DNA from: Bathynomus jamesi | Lineage: Eukaryota > Arthropoda > Malacostraca > Isopoda > Cirolanidae | Direction of reading: 5' to 3' | Assembly: GCA_023014485.1 (NCBI GenBank) | Contig: JAJOZX010008843.1 | Coordinates: forward strand, 105,725-169,724 | DNA length: 64,000 nucleotides | Shown here: positions 33,872-46,395 of the stretch, one piece after another | Position numbering within the stretch: the first letter of the stretch is position 1 | Layout of the letters: every line of letters starts with the position of its first letter | Program-made: the position numbers and the translations under genes | Notes under the pieces: model-generated | Database searches by the model: none | What the model was told of the DNA's origin: nothing | Seen by the model: the letters and a program-made list of their open reading frames with translations, nothing else

Positions 33872-34052
33872 CATTGACACGACTTTCTGATCTGATGTTT
33901 GTCGGTTTTAGATGTTGACTGGCAAATACTTGTTTTTATTATTTTATTTTTTTTCGCTGGTGTAAATTTAGTGTCGATGAACGTTTGTAAGTGTCGAGTA
34001 CCTTATTTGCCATCTGGTGGCTAATTTTCTTGTATTCATCTCTCTCTCTCTC
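33651..34052. repeat. 220-bp direct duplication around (CT)n
   Basis: TCATTGACACGACTTTCTGA.. through TTGTATTCATCTCTCTC occurs at 33651-33868 and again at 33871-34052 with only small differences in T runs. Each copy ends in CT repeats of different length. Confidence 0.95.
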
Positions 34053-34933
34053 TTATATATATATATATCATCGACAGTGTGTCAACTCTCTATATATCTG
34101 CCAATGATACTGGGAGCTGCTCATACCTTGAATGCGTGTATGGGCGGAGCAACGCTTTATGGAACAATGGAACATTTTCTCTCTGTCTCTCTTAAAAACT
34201 TATCTGTAAACAATGTGTCCTGAATATATATATATATATATATATATATACTCGTAAAGTGCTGGTAACTGTACTCTCCAAGGATATATTACCACGCATA
34301 TTGCTTTGCGGTTGCCAGGTCAGGCAGTATAGCGAGATTTATTTTTGTATTGAAATACTATATCTCAGTTTTCTTAATTTATGCAGTTTTTGCGGGCTAT
34401 GTACTGCATATAGTGGTACAGTATAGATAAAAATACTTTCTACAAAAGTGGATATATCTTAGATTACAAAATATTTTTGATCGATCAATAGATGGCGCTA
34501 TAGTGAGATGGCGCGACAGTCAGGAACATGCCAAAAAAAACCCTCCGTACTCACATGATTTTTATTATTGCTATCGTTATTCTGTACAGTTGCAGAAAAT
34601 CTCAAAGAAGAAATATTTTTTTAAAAAAGGTAGTGCCATTAGTCGAGAAATAGTCTTATGCCACGCCTTCCTTTTTTTTTTTATATTGGTTACCAAATAT
34701 CTTGTTTGTTTGTTTTCGAGACAAACCCCATTTATACAAGGAAAAAAAATGAAAATAGAAAAGGAAAATGTATTTCCGATCCTCTTATTCCATAATTGAA
34801 ACTATTTGACGCGTGAAGGGAATGTTAGTTAAAATTTATATCCAAAATCTCTGATGTATTGGAACGGGGACATCAAACTGCAAATATGCTTTAACCTTCT
34901 GAATAAATAAACCCTCGCTTTCGCGTGTTTTTT
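34053..34933. other. Unannotated spacer
   Basis: Positions 34090-34165 are a copy of the CTGCCAATGATACTGGGAGC.. TGTATGGGCGGAGC repeat seen at 10383 and 23815. A TA tract is at 34224-34250. The open frame at 34503-34799 has no recognisable motif. Confidence 0.45.
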
Positions 34934-34943
34934 ATTAATAATT

Positions 34944-35144
34944 AGGCTGACCATATTTCCTTGAGACAAAAACGGGACATTGGGATGGCAAAAAAGGGAC
35001 GGGGGTTATGTAATATTCTGTATTCATGAAAAAGTAAGTACATAAACATATTGAGCTTACAATTATTCTTCAGTGACAGAACCCATACAGAACCCATAAA
35101 ACAAACGGTACTGTCCCGTTCAAAACGGTACGTATGGTCAGCCT
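34944..35144. mobile_element. 201-bp MITE with 10-bp flanking repeat
   Basis: Ends AGGCTGACCATA and its complement; ATTAATAATT lies on both sides (34934-34943 and 35145-35154). Inside, GGGACA and TGTCCC lie near the two ends. No coding capacity. The TIR and duplication suggest a hAT- or Mutator-like parent. Confidence 0.75.
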
Positions 35145-35379
35145 ATTAATAATTAATAAATAAAGATAATTTCTAAAGTCATGTGATATTCTTCAGACCC
35201 CACCCTGAACCTTACTCTCCAGCCCCCTTCATAACTGAATATTCTGCGGACAACTTAATACATTTATTATCTAAACTATTTATATGGAAAGTTATACAAA
35301 TATTCCTCACAACAGAGCATTGGCTATGGTATACCCGACCTCTGATCTTTCTGCCATCTCTGATTGGGGCAAAGAAAAC

Positions 35380-36160
35380 CTTGTGGTTTTCAATGACTCA
35401 AAAACTCAATTCTTCCATCTGTCTACTCGTCACAATCTTCCACACGACTATCCCCTTACCTTCAACAACATACAACTCAATCCTTCCTCTTCACTTAATA
35501 TTCTTGGCGTTTTCTTCTCTGATCTTTCCTGAAAAGATCACATATATTCTTTCTAAAACAGCTTCTAAGAGGTTAAGTGTGCCGTACCGGCTCCGCGATT
35601 TCTTTATCCCCGCTCAGTTGCTGTCTCTGTACAGGGGTCTTGTATGGAGTATGGAGTACGCTCCTCATGTGTAGGGTGGTTGAACCCACACAGCCCTACT
35701 TGACCGCGTGGAATCAAAGGCTTTTCGTCTCATCATTTCCCCCCCCTTTTACTCACTGTCTTCAATCCCTCTCCCTTCGTTGCAATGTTGCCTCGCTCTC
35801 TCTTTACTATCGCTATTATAACGGACACTGCTCTTCTGAACTCTCTAACTGCATGCCTCCTCCTTTAAGGAGACCACGCAGTACCAGACTTTCTACACAT
35901 TCTCATTCCTTTTCTGTCCAACTCTCTAACGCAAGGGTATTTTCAATATTTCATCTACTTAACTGGTCAAATCTGGAACACTCTTCCACACTCCATCTTT
36001 CCCCCTTGTGTATGACCTCCACTCTTTCAAAAGCAGAGTGTCCAGGCATCTCGAAAACCCTGGACCTTGACTTTGGCTCTCTTCTTCTTCCGGGGGGGGG
36101 GGGGGCACTTTTGCGGCCATTCGCCCTTGGCCTCTCTTTCCTGCATAAAAAAGAAATTCG
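35380..36160 (+). mobile_element. Jockey-like LINE 3' fragment, plus strand
   Basis: Encodes in several frames STRHNLPHDYPLTFNNIQLN, VPYRLRDFF, LYRGLVWSMEYAPHV, SPPFTHCLQSLSLRCNVAS, and ends with TTTCCTGCATAAAAAA at about 36150. Same family as 3645-6310 and 42458-46447. It starts after the RT active site, so it is 5'-truncated, and it has frameshifts. Confidence 0.8.
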
Positions 36161-36894
36161 TCATATTCATTCATATTACTTATCAATATTATAATTTTCA
36201 GTGTGTGAAATCAAACATGACGAAATTCATGTGAGGGGCTCCTTTCCATTCTTCTTCATCTTCTTCCTGAGAGTTTTGCTGTTTGTCGGCTCGTAACTCT
36301 CTTTTGTTTAGATTCAACAGTATATGGTCCCCTTTTAAGTTTAATGCTTTTATACCATCTTAAATGACAGCGTGCAAAGTTACTCTCGTGTTTCAATGAA
36401 TGTGTCATTACTTCTTTCTACATCGCATTTTGCATTTCTGTTTTAACTAAATTCAGTGAAAATGATTATACGAGAAAAATACAACGCCTTAGCCAACAGC
36501 AATATTAAAAAGGGCATCTTGAATTGTAGTAATTTTCAAAGAATATTGATCAAAGAAGCATCAAATTTATTGTAAATATGTATCGAAATATTTCGCACTT
36601 TAACGAAATTTTTAAATTTTTTTATGTTCTCCATATACTTTTCACGGATGAGAGACTGGGGGATGGAAAATGGTCGAAAGTGTCTGTATTTTGTAATATA
36701 TGTTTTTCTTCATTCCAGTGTGGCTTCGATTCATCGTTAAAATTTCTTGCGGTTGAGAATTATAAGTTGAAATTACGTATATAAGAGTTTGTTCATGAGT
36801 GTATAGTGCATTATTTTTTCGCATGCTCCTATTTTAACACGAAATATTTGAAGAAATTTTCTTTTGCTATATTACAATTCTGTTATAATAAACT
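36161..36894. other. Unannotated spacer
   Basis: No gene or repeat recognised. Confidence 0.5.
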
Positions 36895-37024
36895 GACATA
36901 GCGCTCAAGTCAGACTAATGCGGCCCACTGCGCTAACGCATGGATTATTAAACAGCACCATCAGATGTCAAAACCCGGATCTCACTTCAGTTACAGGGAA
37001 ACGGTGTTACCCATTGAACCACTC
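36895..37024 (-). repeat. tRNA-derived SINE, copy 4, split by a LINE
   Basis: The minus strand reads GAGTGGTTCAATGGGTAACA, CCGTTTCCCTGTAACTGAAG, CATCTGATGGTGCTG and a tail with GCGTTAGCGCAGTGGGCCGC and CTTGAGCGCTATG. The 5' end of the SINE continues at 39099-39130 on the far side of the LINE. Confidence 0.7.
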
Positions 37025-39098
37025 CACAGATACATCCAGGCTATACAAGACTATAAACAGCATTACCCATTCTAACAGCGGCATTTACACCTCACAGGCT
37101 CACACGCGGCTATCTGTCGCAGCCAAAATAATATCCCAACATATACACAACAAGCTAACCTTCTGGTTAATCACTACGCAAAGATAAGTCACTTAAACAG
37201 AGACAACAACCAGAAACACGCAGACAGACAAACAGCCAGACACAAGAAAACCTACAGACTCAACACGGCCATTACACTCTTCAATACAGACCAGACCACC
37301 AACATCATCAAAAACATTAAGAATTCGAAGGCTACTGGACCAGACAACATATCTAACATACACCTTAAACACTTGGGCCCACAGGGAATACTAGCTCTCA
37401 CAAACATCAGCACATATTCATACCAACACTGTATTATTCCTGACATATGGAAACAAGGTAAAATTATTACACTACTCAAACCAAACAAAAATCCAACAGA
37501 ACCAGCTTCCTATAGACCCATTACTTTACTATGCACACCTTCCAAAGTAACAGAAAGACTAATCTTACAAATCACCAACCCACACATACCACTATCGCCT
37601 ACTCAACATGGATTCAGACCTCACCACTCAACCACGACATTACTCACTAACCTCACGCAGCACATCATGAATGGCATCAACTCCAGACGACCAGCTCAAC
37701 GTACACTATTAGCAACAATAGACATTAGTAAAGCATTTGATGCTATCCCACGCTTCCCTCTCATAAACAAAATACTCAACACAAACATGCACAATAACAC
37801 TAAAAGATGGCTGAGCAACTATCTTTCAGGAAGATACTCACATGTCACATTTAATGGCAAGTCATCCAAAAACAAGCTTTTTCCGAACGGGATCCCTCAA
37901 GGCTCTGTTCTCTCACCAACACTGTTCAACTTATACATACATGACATTCCAACACCCATAGATAACAAGCTTACCTTAGCATCATATGCAGATGACATCA
38001 CTCTAACATCCACCCACAACAGCATCGACACCGCTACAAACATACATAAACAGTATACAAGATTGGCTCACACACAATAGACTCAAAGTAGCGCCCACAA
38101 AATCAACCATCACCTTGCTAACAAGCAACACAAAAGAACACCAGATAACTCTACAGCTTACACTAAACAACACCAAAATTCCACACACTCACAGGACCAA
38201 AATACTTGGGGTCACATACAACACATCATTATCTTTTGCAAACCACATTCAGGACATTAAAAACAAATGTACGTCAAGACTTAACACGCTTAGGGTACTA
38301 ACAGGCACAAACTTTGGACACCAGCAGGAAACAACATCACTCATATACAAACAATATATTTGCTCAGTTATGGACTATGCTAGCCCATGCCGGGCACCCA
38401 TTATCTCAAACACATACATAAACACCTTACAGACAATACAAAACAATGCACTTCGTATCATTACAGGATGCACTCAAACAACTCCAACAGAACACCCGCA
38501 CACAAACAAAAATACTGAAAGTTAGGGAACATTTAGACATGAGGGAAACACAATTCATGGCAGCAGCGACAACTAACCCACAACACTCTTGCTACTACAT
38601 GTACAATCATGCACTGACACCTCGCACCATTAAGGTAACACCAGAGAGACATTATAACCAGATACTCCATTCCATACCACGCCCCACAGACATCACACAG
38701 TACAGAAAACACATACACACACACACACCTAACCCACAACGCACTGACACGACTCGGTCCGAATGCGGTCCTAGGTGCGAAGCCGCCACCCATTGACAGG
38801 TCAGAGACCAGCCTGAGCGGATCAGATCGAGTTAACTTAGCACGATTCCGATGTGACATCACCCCAACTTATAGTCATATAAACACAGACTAGACAGCTC
38901 CACCTGTGCCAAGACACCACAAACAATTGAACACATTATGACAGACTGTACCGCTCTAGCACACAACATAGAACACAACACATCATCACTAGTGCGCTGA
39001 ACCTCTGGTCCACTCCGGAGAGGGCGATCGGTTACCCGCGTGCCGCCGGCTTGCTCGATCAGGGTGGGCTGATCGGCTAACCACCAACAACAACAACA
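37025..39098 (+). mobile_element. LINE with (CAA)n tail and perfect 16-bp target duplication
   Basis: The element lies between two copies of ACCCATTGAACCACTC (37009-37024 and 39099-39114), which are part of the SINE A box. The 3' tail is CCACCAACAACAACAACAAC. The coding strand is strikingly A/C-rich and G-poor. It is 5'-truncated: RT is complete but no endonuclease is seen. Confidence 0.9.
37255..38525 (+). pseudogene. Reverse transcriptase of the A/C-rich LINE
   Basis: An upstream frame has KNSKATGPDNISNIHLKHLG; the main block (37373-38080) has NPTEPASYRPITLLCTPSKV, TQHGFRPHHSTTTLLTNL, LLATIDISKAFDAIPR, GIPQGSVLSPTLFNLYIHD and catalytic YADDITL, all consensus-like. After a stop at 38080 the same protein continues in another frame (38115-38525) with KILGVTYNTSLSFANHI and the post-RT region, then 38446-38796. 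Only about three frame changes break it, so the copy is young. The perfect target duplication agrees. Clade not assigned. Confidence 0.85.
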
Positions 39099-39130
39099 AC
39101 CCATTGAACCACTCGTTAATTCTATTAGAA

Positions 39131-40607
39131 CTTAAATTAATATGAAAAGTTTTCAATTTTTTTTTCCTGTTTTTATAACAGCGGTAGCGAAAAGGAAATA
39201 CGAGCCTTTAATTAATTTCTGAAGCGTCTTTGTCATTTGTACTTCATCAAATTTGATTTCTTATACTGAAAACTACAATAATAATTCTAATAAGCAAATA
39301 TAATTATACTCTGCTGTGAAGAACATTCACGTAAGTCTCAATACGAGTCTAAATAGCTTAGATTAGCGGCTCACAATCTTATTTTCTTCTAAATAAAGCA
39401 TGTACGAGTGTCTACTGATATATTTTAATTATTATTCAACTTAACAAAGAATCGTACATTAGGGAATAGTATATTAGTATCAGACACACTTCACTATACC
39501 CACTCAATACGAGAATGAACAAAATTAATTACATTTAAACAAAAAAAAAAATTCAAAATGATTTCTGTACAAAATATTACATTCCAAAATATTCTCAATA
39601 TGAATGATATTAACCGTAAAACTCTATTTACATTTCTCCTCATTATTATTAAATATATATTTAAAAATATATTAAACATATATTTAAGAATAAATACAGT
39701 GTACAAAATTAACACGAGTATAACACTAGAAAAGATTGGTTTATTCTAAACATCGAGTGAGTGTGGCAAATAATGTGGCTCGCCTAACGCAGTTCGGGAA
39801 CCGTTGGCTAAGATAATGAATGCATTGATTTGTCCGTATAGAGTTTTCAATTCTGGAGGAGGCAGGGGTGGGTTCGGGTGGGTTGAGGAACATCACGTAA
39901 TTATATATTTTATGACTTATCCGGGTTTATTAATAAAATCGTAAGAGAAAAGATTCATTTATTCGGAAGGTTAATTCGGAAGATTTGCAGTTTCATATTT
40001 TATTGATACATTTCATTAGAAATTTTAAAGTAAAATTTCTATTTATATTCTCATAAATCAAGAGATGGTTAAGCGTTTTTTTTCAATTTTCACTTTTCGT
40101 TGCGCATTTTTACTCGTGGAAAGGCGTGACGTAGGTAAATATAATTAAGGATTTATAATTTCTCCACCAATAGTGTTTTTTTTTATTATTAATTTACTAA
40201 TTAACCGTTTCCACTAACGAAACAATTAAAATGGCTCGTTAATTTTCTAATACAATATACTTCACTCTCGAGCACCTCGGGAAAACAAAACTATACCAAC
40301 CAACAAACACAAACAAATACAAGCGCGCACAAACAGAACATCAAAACACAGACATATCCTTACGCAACCATACGCAAAAAAGTTCCCCCAAAATTTGCAA
40401 AAAGCTTAAAATAAAAAAAAAACTCATCACCATCGATTTTTTTTAAATTTAGACATCCGCTTCGTATTGCCATAATCTTTCAAAAGACGTGAAACGAGGA
40501 TCGTATAGATAAAATATTTAATACACTTCGCTTAGCTGAAGTTTACGACCACGATATAAACCTAAATGATAGCTCGTCTGGACGATATACGCATATAATA
40601 ACTTAAG
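39131..40607. other. AT-rich spacer
   Basis: No gene, long microsatellite or transposon end is recognised. Opposed short frames at 39494-39749 are AT-rich and not supported. Confidence 0.5.
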
Positions 40608-40780
40608 CCAGCGTCCGTAGCTGAGTGGGTACGCGTTTCCCTACAATAGAAGCGAAGACAATGAGGTTGGTATTTCGAATTCCGATGGTACTGGCTAATA
40701 ACTATCCGGGAGTTAGAGCAATAGACTCGTTGGGACTGAGCGTTGTGCCAGTTTCCGGCCCCCTTCGCTAATTATTATTA
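40608..40780 (+). repeat. tRNA-derived SINE, copy 3
   Basis: CCAGCGTCCGTAGCTGAGTGGGT start, degenerate B box GTATTTCGAATTCC, closing ACTGGC, then tail GGGAGTTAGAGCAATAGACT.. GACTGAGCG and a (TTA)n end. Confidence 0.75.
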
Positions 40781-41112
40781 TTATTATTACTACAATAACC
40801 TAAACTATACAGTTTATATATATATGTCACATTCGCAGACAGAAATTTTTTTATGTGGAATAAAATTCAGCTTTGAAAAATAAGGCATCGACTATTGAAT
40901 TAATTTTAAATTCCGATCCTATTCGAAGAGAAGACAGAAGGCTGTGTACAAATTAAGGTGGTGTAGAATTAACATATTTTAATTAATCTTTAGCAGCAAT
41001 AAAAAAAAACTTTAAAAGTCAAACGATTTTTAGATGATCAACAGATTATTATGCTTCACAACTTCATACTTGTTATGACCAGTGTTGACTGTTAATTGTA
41101 ATATATATATAT
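40781..41112. other. Unannotated spacer
   Basis: Nothing recognised except a short TA tract at 41100-41111. Confidence 0.5.
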
Positions 41113-41629
41113 TAGTGGTGGACCAGATATCCGCATCCGCATCCGCATCATTTTTAACATCCGCATCCGCACTTCTGACTGCGGATGTTATGCGGATATT
41201 ACCTCTAATAAATTATGCAATTTACAATTAAATTAGCTTATAAAGTAGCTTATAAGGCCCAGTCATGCACATTTCATGTAAAGTATTAATTAGTAATAAA
41301 TGAACAAACAAATATATAAACCTCAAAATATAAAAACCTGGTAACAGAAAATTGAATGAAACTTGTTTCATTCAATTTTCTGTGGCTGAAACTCTTGAGA
41401 AAGTTATTATTTTTATCATAATGAAAACATTAATATTAATTTTAATTCTCATGCATTGCCTGCAATAATAGTAATATCACGAAATTTGAAAAATTATGTC
41501 ATATATTCATAATTCTATATTATATTGATAGATTAACTAAATATCCGCATCCGCATCCGCATCCGCGGATATTGAAATTAAAGATCCGCATCCGCAGATG
41601 TTGAAAAACTGACATCCGGTCCACCACTA
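41113..41629 (+). mobile_element. TAGTGGTGGACC MITE, copy 1
   Basis: Ends TAGTGGTGGACC and complement, with (ATCCGC)n hexamers just inside both ends and a 40-bp palindrome in the middle (41344-41383, ACAGAAAATTGAATGAAAC arms). It lies in TA repeats. A second copy is at 58525-59018, reversed. The TIR resembles hAT ends. Confidence 0.85.
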
Positions 41630-41739
41630 ATAATATATATATATATATATACTACAGGGTGGGAGAAAAGTCTTTAAGGATTTTATACAGACAACTATTT
41701 AGTTAACAGCATACAGATAAGTGTTCAAATGATGAAAGA

Positions 41740-42420
41740 ATTCAAAGAAAAAGTTTATAACAAATTTATTCATACAAATATTTTGTTAAATTGTAATTTA
41801 ACCTTCAAAAAGTTATTCACCCGCTATGATGCATTTGTGGATTCTCCCTGTGAAACTCTTCATTGTTCTTCTGAACATATCGAGTGGGATCCTTTTCAGT
41901 TGTTCATCTTTTCTGCGGCCAAGGGTATTCACATTTGGATAGATGAAACCAGGAGTGTAGAGTTTGTCACGCAAATAAGCCCAAAGCCAGAAATCACATG
42001 GGGTTAGATCAGGTGATCTGGTGGCTATTCGATGGGATCTCGCCGCACAAGCCATCTTCATTCAAGGTTGGTATCCAGAATCTCACGGGCAGCTGCAGAG
42101 TAATGTGGCGGCGCTCCATCATGTTGATAAAACCAATTCTTGCCAACGTCATTAGTAAACTGTGGCAACACTTTCTCAATACCTGGCAATAGCGTTTTCC
42201 GTCCATCGTATCTCTCGATATGTCAAAGGAAACGAGTACTGAATAACGAATGCACGCCCAAACTGTTAATTTAGCCGTTTTAAAGGGTTTACCCAATCGT
42301 ATTTTGGGATTTTATTTTGCCCAGTAGTGGACGTTGTGTTTGTTTCTTTTAGTCGTTAAACCGAAGACACATTCATCTAAAATTATGATCTTTTAAACGA
42401 AATTGGATCACTGTTGAACT
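41740..42420 (-). pseudogene. Mariner transposase, C-terminal part
   Basis: Minus-strand pieces NLLAETIRQKFN (about 42440), GKPFKTAKLTVWACIRYSVL, TMDGKRYCQVLR, then RSPDLTPCDFWLWAYLRDKL (42025-41950) and KRIPLDMFRRTMKSF. The D block before the second Asp is mutated and several stops occur. Continues from the N-terminal half at 46.46-46.78 kb. Confidence 0.75.
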
Positions 42421-42642
42421 TTTGTCTTATTGTTTCAGCAAGGAGATTGCAGACATCAACCGACCAGGGAAGTACTCCGGAGAGGACGTTAGACAGAAGT
42501 TAGGGAGTGCTGGAACTCCCGTTTCTCCTGTCACTGTCTTCCTTAGCTGATCTTTTTCCGTGCCTCAGCTACCCTGTGAGCAGTCCAGCATGCTCTCAAA
42601 CACACACTTCTCTCCCTATTCCTCACTACATATACATACATC

Positions 42643-43527
42643 CAGAGCTGGGCAGTATTTAAATACATTTGTATTTAAATATGTATTTAAATACATTTGT
42701 GTATTTAGAACTGTATTTATAAATACATTGTTTTTCATGTATTTAAATATAGTATTTAAATACTTTAATGAGTATTTAAATACAATGTATTTAAATACTC
42801 AAAATATAAAAATGTAAATACTTTTACTGGTTTAATACACGTTCTGTACTAGCACAGTACGACGCGTCGACAGTGTAGTACAGCATGGTTCATGTTTCAA
42901 CAGTTTGGGAAAACATCCTCTCATAAAAAGACTGTTCCTCCGCTATAACACGACATTACCATCTTCGGCACCGGTAGAGCAAATATTCTCATTCGCGGGA
43001 ATCACTTTGACTCCCAAAAGAAACTCTCTTTCAGACAAAACTTTTGAAAGATTGGTTTTGATCCGCAGCAACCGTGAAATAAAAGAGAATTCGTAAGGTG
43101 CCTTATGTTTATGTTTACGTCTTATGTTTACGTTTATGTCTCATCTACTCATTAATTGTTACTCATTTTGCAATGATATAATGAGTATAATATGTCACTG
43201 GTTGAACATCGTAAGTTCTAAGTTCTTTTATTTTTGTTTTGTTCTAAAAAGGGAAATATATAATCGGAAATTAGATTGTACTATTTCTTTATCCTTTATC
43301 AAGCATTTTATATTGTTGTTACTCATGAATTAGTGAATGCATATGTTAAAATGTGTATGTATTTAACATGTATTTACAAATGTATTTAAATACAATTGAT
43401 GTATTTTGTATTTAGTATCTAAATACATTCGTAAAATGTATTTAGTATTTAGTATTTAAATACATTTCTCCCATGTATTTAGTATTTAGTATTTAAATAC
43501 ATTCAATGTATTTATTGCCCAGCTCTG
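42643..43527 (+). mobile_element. hAT derivative keeping the 3' (dimerisation) end
   Basis: CAGAGCTGGGCAGTA ends with a perfect 8-bp duplication CATACATC (42635-42642 and 43528-43535). Sister of 13810-14671: the two share both ends but keep different internal parts. Confidence 0.92.
42905..43096 (+). pseudogene. hAT transposase C-terminal dimerisation domain
   Basis: The frame encodes PLIKRLFLRYNTTLPSSAPV, EQIFSFAGITLTPKRNSLSD and FERLVLIRSNREI, the classic hAT C-terminal (hATC) dimerisation region including the S-A-P-V-E/R-x-F-S core. The catalytic N-terminal two thirds is deleted. No start codon. Confidence 0.85.
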
Positions 43528-43569
43528 CATACATCTTACATACTACATAATCGTTTCAAAATTTTAAAA

Positions 43570-46395
43570 AATGGCATCAACTTCAAAGAGCCTCGGAGTC
43601 TCCTAGGGAGGGGGCCATAAATGTCCCCACTTCTGGCTTCCCCGCTGCCGATACCGGGAACGCAGACACGGGCAGCGGGACTGGCTCTGCTACCGCCCAT
43701 TCGAGATGTTCTGGGCCTCGATCTGATTCACTTTTCTTAAACTTCTGCAACATTCGTGGCTTTTTCTCAAATTTTCAATCTGTTGAACACCACTTCTCCT
43801 CCTCCTCTAAACCTCATCTTCTTTTCCTCACTGAAACTCAGGTGTCTGGGACGACTGACAGCAACCCCTTTTCTGTACCCTCTTACTTTCTCTATACTCG
43901 ATTTTACTCCAAAGGTGGATGTTGGGTATATGTACGCAATGACCTAACTTGTTCTCGTATTCTCGAATTCGAATCTTCCTAATTCTATACCCTCTGGCTA
44001 CGGCTTAAAGCCAATCTCAAACTAAATACATCTGCGCTGTTTACCTTTCTCCTAATTCTACTGACTCTCCAAAATTCTTTGACTCCCTCACTTCCAAAGT
44101 GGAATACATTCTTTCCCGCTCTCTCTTTGCTGAAATCGCCATTTTTGGAAATTTCACTGTTTACCGCCACCTTTGGCTTTCCTCCCATTTCACTAACATC
44201 CCTGTGAACTAGCTTACAATTTTTCTATCCTAAATGACCTGGAGCAGATTGTACAGCAATCTACTCTTATGCCCGATCGCCTTGGAGATAGGCCCAACAT
44301 TTTGGATTTATTTCTTACCTCTCATCCTTTTTCTTACTCTGTCAAACTTTTTCTCCGTTGGTCTCCTCCGACTACAATCTTATATCTGTTTCCTGTCCTA
44401 TCGCTCCAATTCGGCCTTTGGATCCTCCCAAGAGGAGACGCCTTTGGCACTTTGGTGCCGCTGATTGGGAGGCCCTTAGGCAGTACTTCTCTGATTTCCC
44501 ATGAAATTATTACCGCTTTCGTGGCCGGGGCCCTTCCGAGTGTGCTGAGTGCATCACGGAGGTGATTCTCTCGGGCATGGAGGCGTACATTCCATATTCT
44601 ATTCCTACTACTAATGCAAAAAAAAACCTTGGTTTAACTTTGCTTGTTCTAATGCTATCCGCAACAGAGAGGAGTCTTTCAGAAGGTACCGTCGCCATCC
44701 AACTCCTGACTCTCACTCGGCTTATATTTCTGCCCGGAATCGTGCAAAATCTGTTCTAATTCCAATTCTTCTCGCTCTTTCTGGTATCTAGTTAAGAACT
44801 TCTTCAACAACTTTACTTCCTCTTCTTTCCCTCCTCTTTTCCATTCCGACTGCACAGTTGCCGTCTCTTCTCCTGATAAAGCTGAACTCTTTGCCCAAAC
44901 TTTCGCTTACTTTATTATGTCTGAAATTAGAATCTTTTACAAATATGTTTTTTCTGCCCTATCTGGGTTCAACCCTAGAAAGGCGTACGGTCCTGATGGT
45001 GTTCCTCCTATTGTTCTTAAGAACTGTGCTTCTGTGCCGACACCCTGCCTAGGCAAACTCTTTCATCTTTGTCTTTCATCTGGTACTTTTCCTTCTTGAT
45101 GGAAGTTCGCTTTCATTCAGCCCGTTCCAAAGAAGGGTGACCGCTCTCAACCCTCGAACTATCGTCCAATTGCTTTGATTTCTTGCCTTTCCAAAGTTTT
45201 CGAATCTATCCGTAATAGGAAGATTCTTAAACATCTCTCTTCTCACAATATTCTTTCAGGTCGTTATTATGGGTTCCGGAAGGGACAAGGGACGCTCTAC
45301 TGGTGACCTTCTTGCATATCTCTATGACTCTTGGTCATCCTCCTTTCGGGATTTCGGTGAAACGTTTGTTATTGCGCTCGACATATCAAAAGCTTTTGAT
45401 AGAGTCTGGCACAAATCTTTAATTTCCAAACTGCCCTCCTTCGGTTTCTATCCTTCTGTCTGTGCCTTATCTCTAATTTCCTTTCTGGCCGATCTATAGC
45501 TGCGGTTGTAGATGGCCACTGTTCTTCTCCTAAAGTGGTGTTCCTCAGAATTCTGTCCTGTCACCAACTCTTTTCCTTTTATTTATTAATGATCTTATAA
45601 TTCGCAGTTCCTTTCCTATTCACTCCTATGCCGATGATTCCACTCTTCACTTCTCCACCAGCTTCCCAAAGCGTCTCTCACAGCAGTGACTTCATGATTC
45701 GTGTAGGACGGCTATGGGACACCTAACCTCTGATCTTTCTTCTATATCTGATTGTGGCTTTCAATGACTCAAAAACTCAGTTCTTCAATCTGTCTACTCG
45801 TCACAATCTTCCACACATCTATCCCCTTACCTTCAACATTCAACAACACAACTCAATCCTTCCTCTTCTCTTAACATTCTTGGCGTTTCCTTTTCTCGTG
45901 ATCTTTCCTGGAAAGATCACATATACTCTCTTTCTAAAACAGCTTCTAAGATGTTAGGTGTGCTGTACCACCTCCGCGGTTTCTTCACCCCAATCAGTTG
46001 CTGTCTCTGTACAGGTGTTTTGTCCGCCCCTGTGTGGAGTATGCTTCTCATGTGTGGGGTGGCTGAACCCACGCGGGCCTACTTGATCGCGTGGAATCAA
46101 AGGCTTTTCGTCTCATCAATTCCCCACCTCTTACTGACTGTCTTCAATCCCTCTCTCTTCGCCGCAATGTTGCCTCACTCTATCTTTACTATTGCTATTA
46201 TAACGGACACACTTTTGAACTCTCTAACTGTATGCCTCCTCCTTTAAGGAGGATTAATCGGTATTTTCAATCTTTCACTTACTCAACTGGTCAACTCTGG
46301 AACAATCTTCCTCAATCCATCTTTCCTCCTGTTTATGACCTCCCATCTTCCAAACGCAGAGTGTCTAGGCATCTCGAAAACCCTGGACCTTAATT
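43570..46395 (+). pseudogene. Endonuclease/RT ORF of the nested Jockey-like LINE
   Basis: Endonuclease start: LNFCNIRGFFSNFQSVEHHF, LLFLTETQVSG, CWVYVRNDLTCSR (43740-43980); then VSCPIAPIRP, RRYRRHPTPDSHSAYISARN (about 44680-44750). RT: VFSALSGFNPRKAYGPDGVP (44940), QPVPKKGDRSQPSNYRPIAL (45115), GRSTGDLLAYLYDSWSSSF (45290), ALDISKAFDRVWHKSLISKL (45375), SYADDSTLHF (about 45620). Post-RT: STRHNLP, SKAFRLINSPPLTDCLQSLS (46090). Multiple frameshifts, some in-frame stops. Plus-strand copy of the 3.6-6.3 kb LINE. Confidence 0.85.

Noticed and set aside
35959..36186. Minus-strand ORF of 75 codons
   Set aside because: Antisense shadow of the Jockey-like LINE 3' end.
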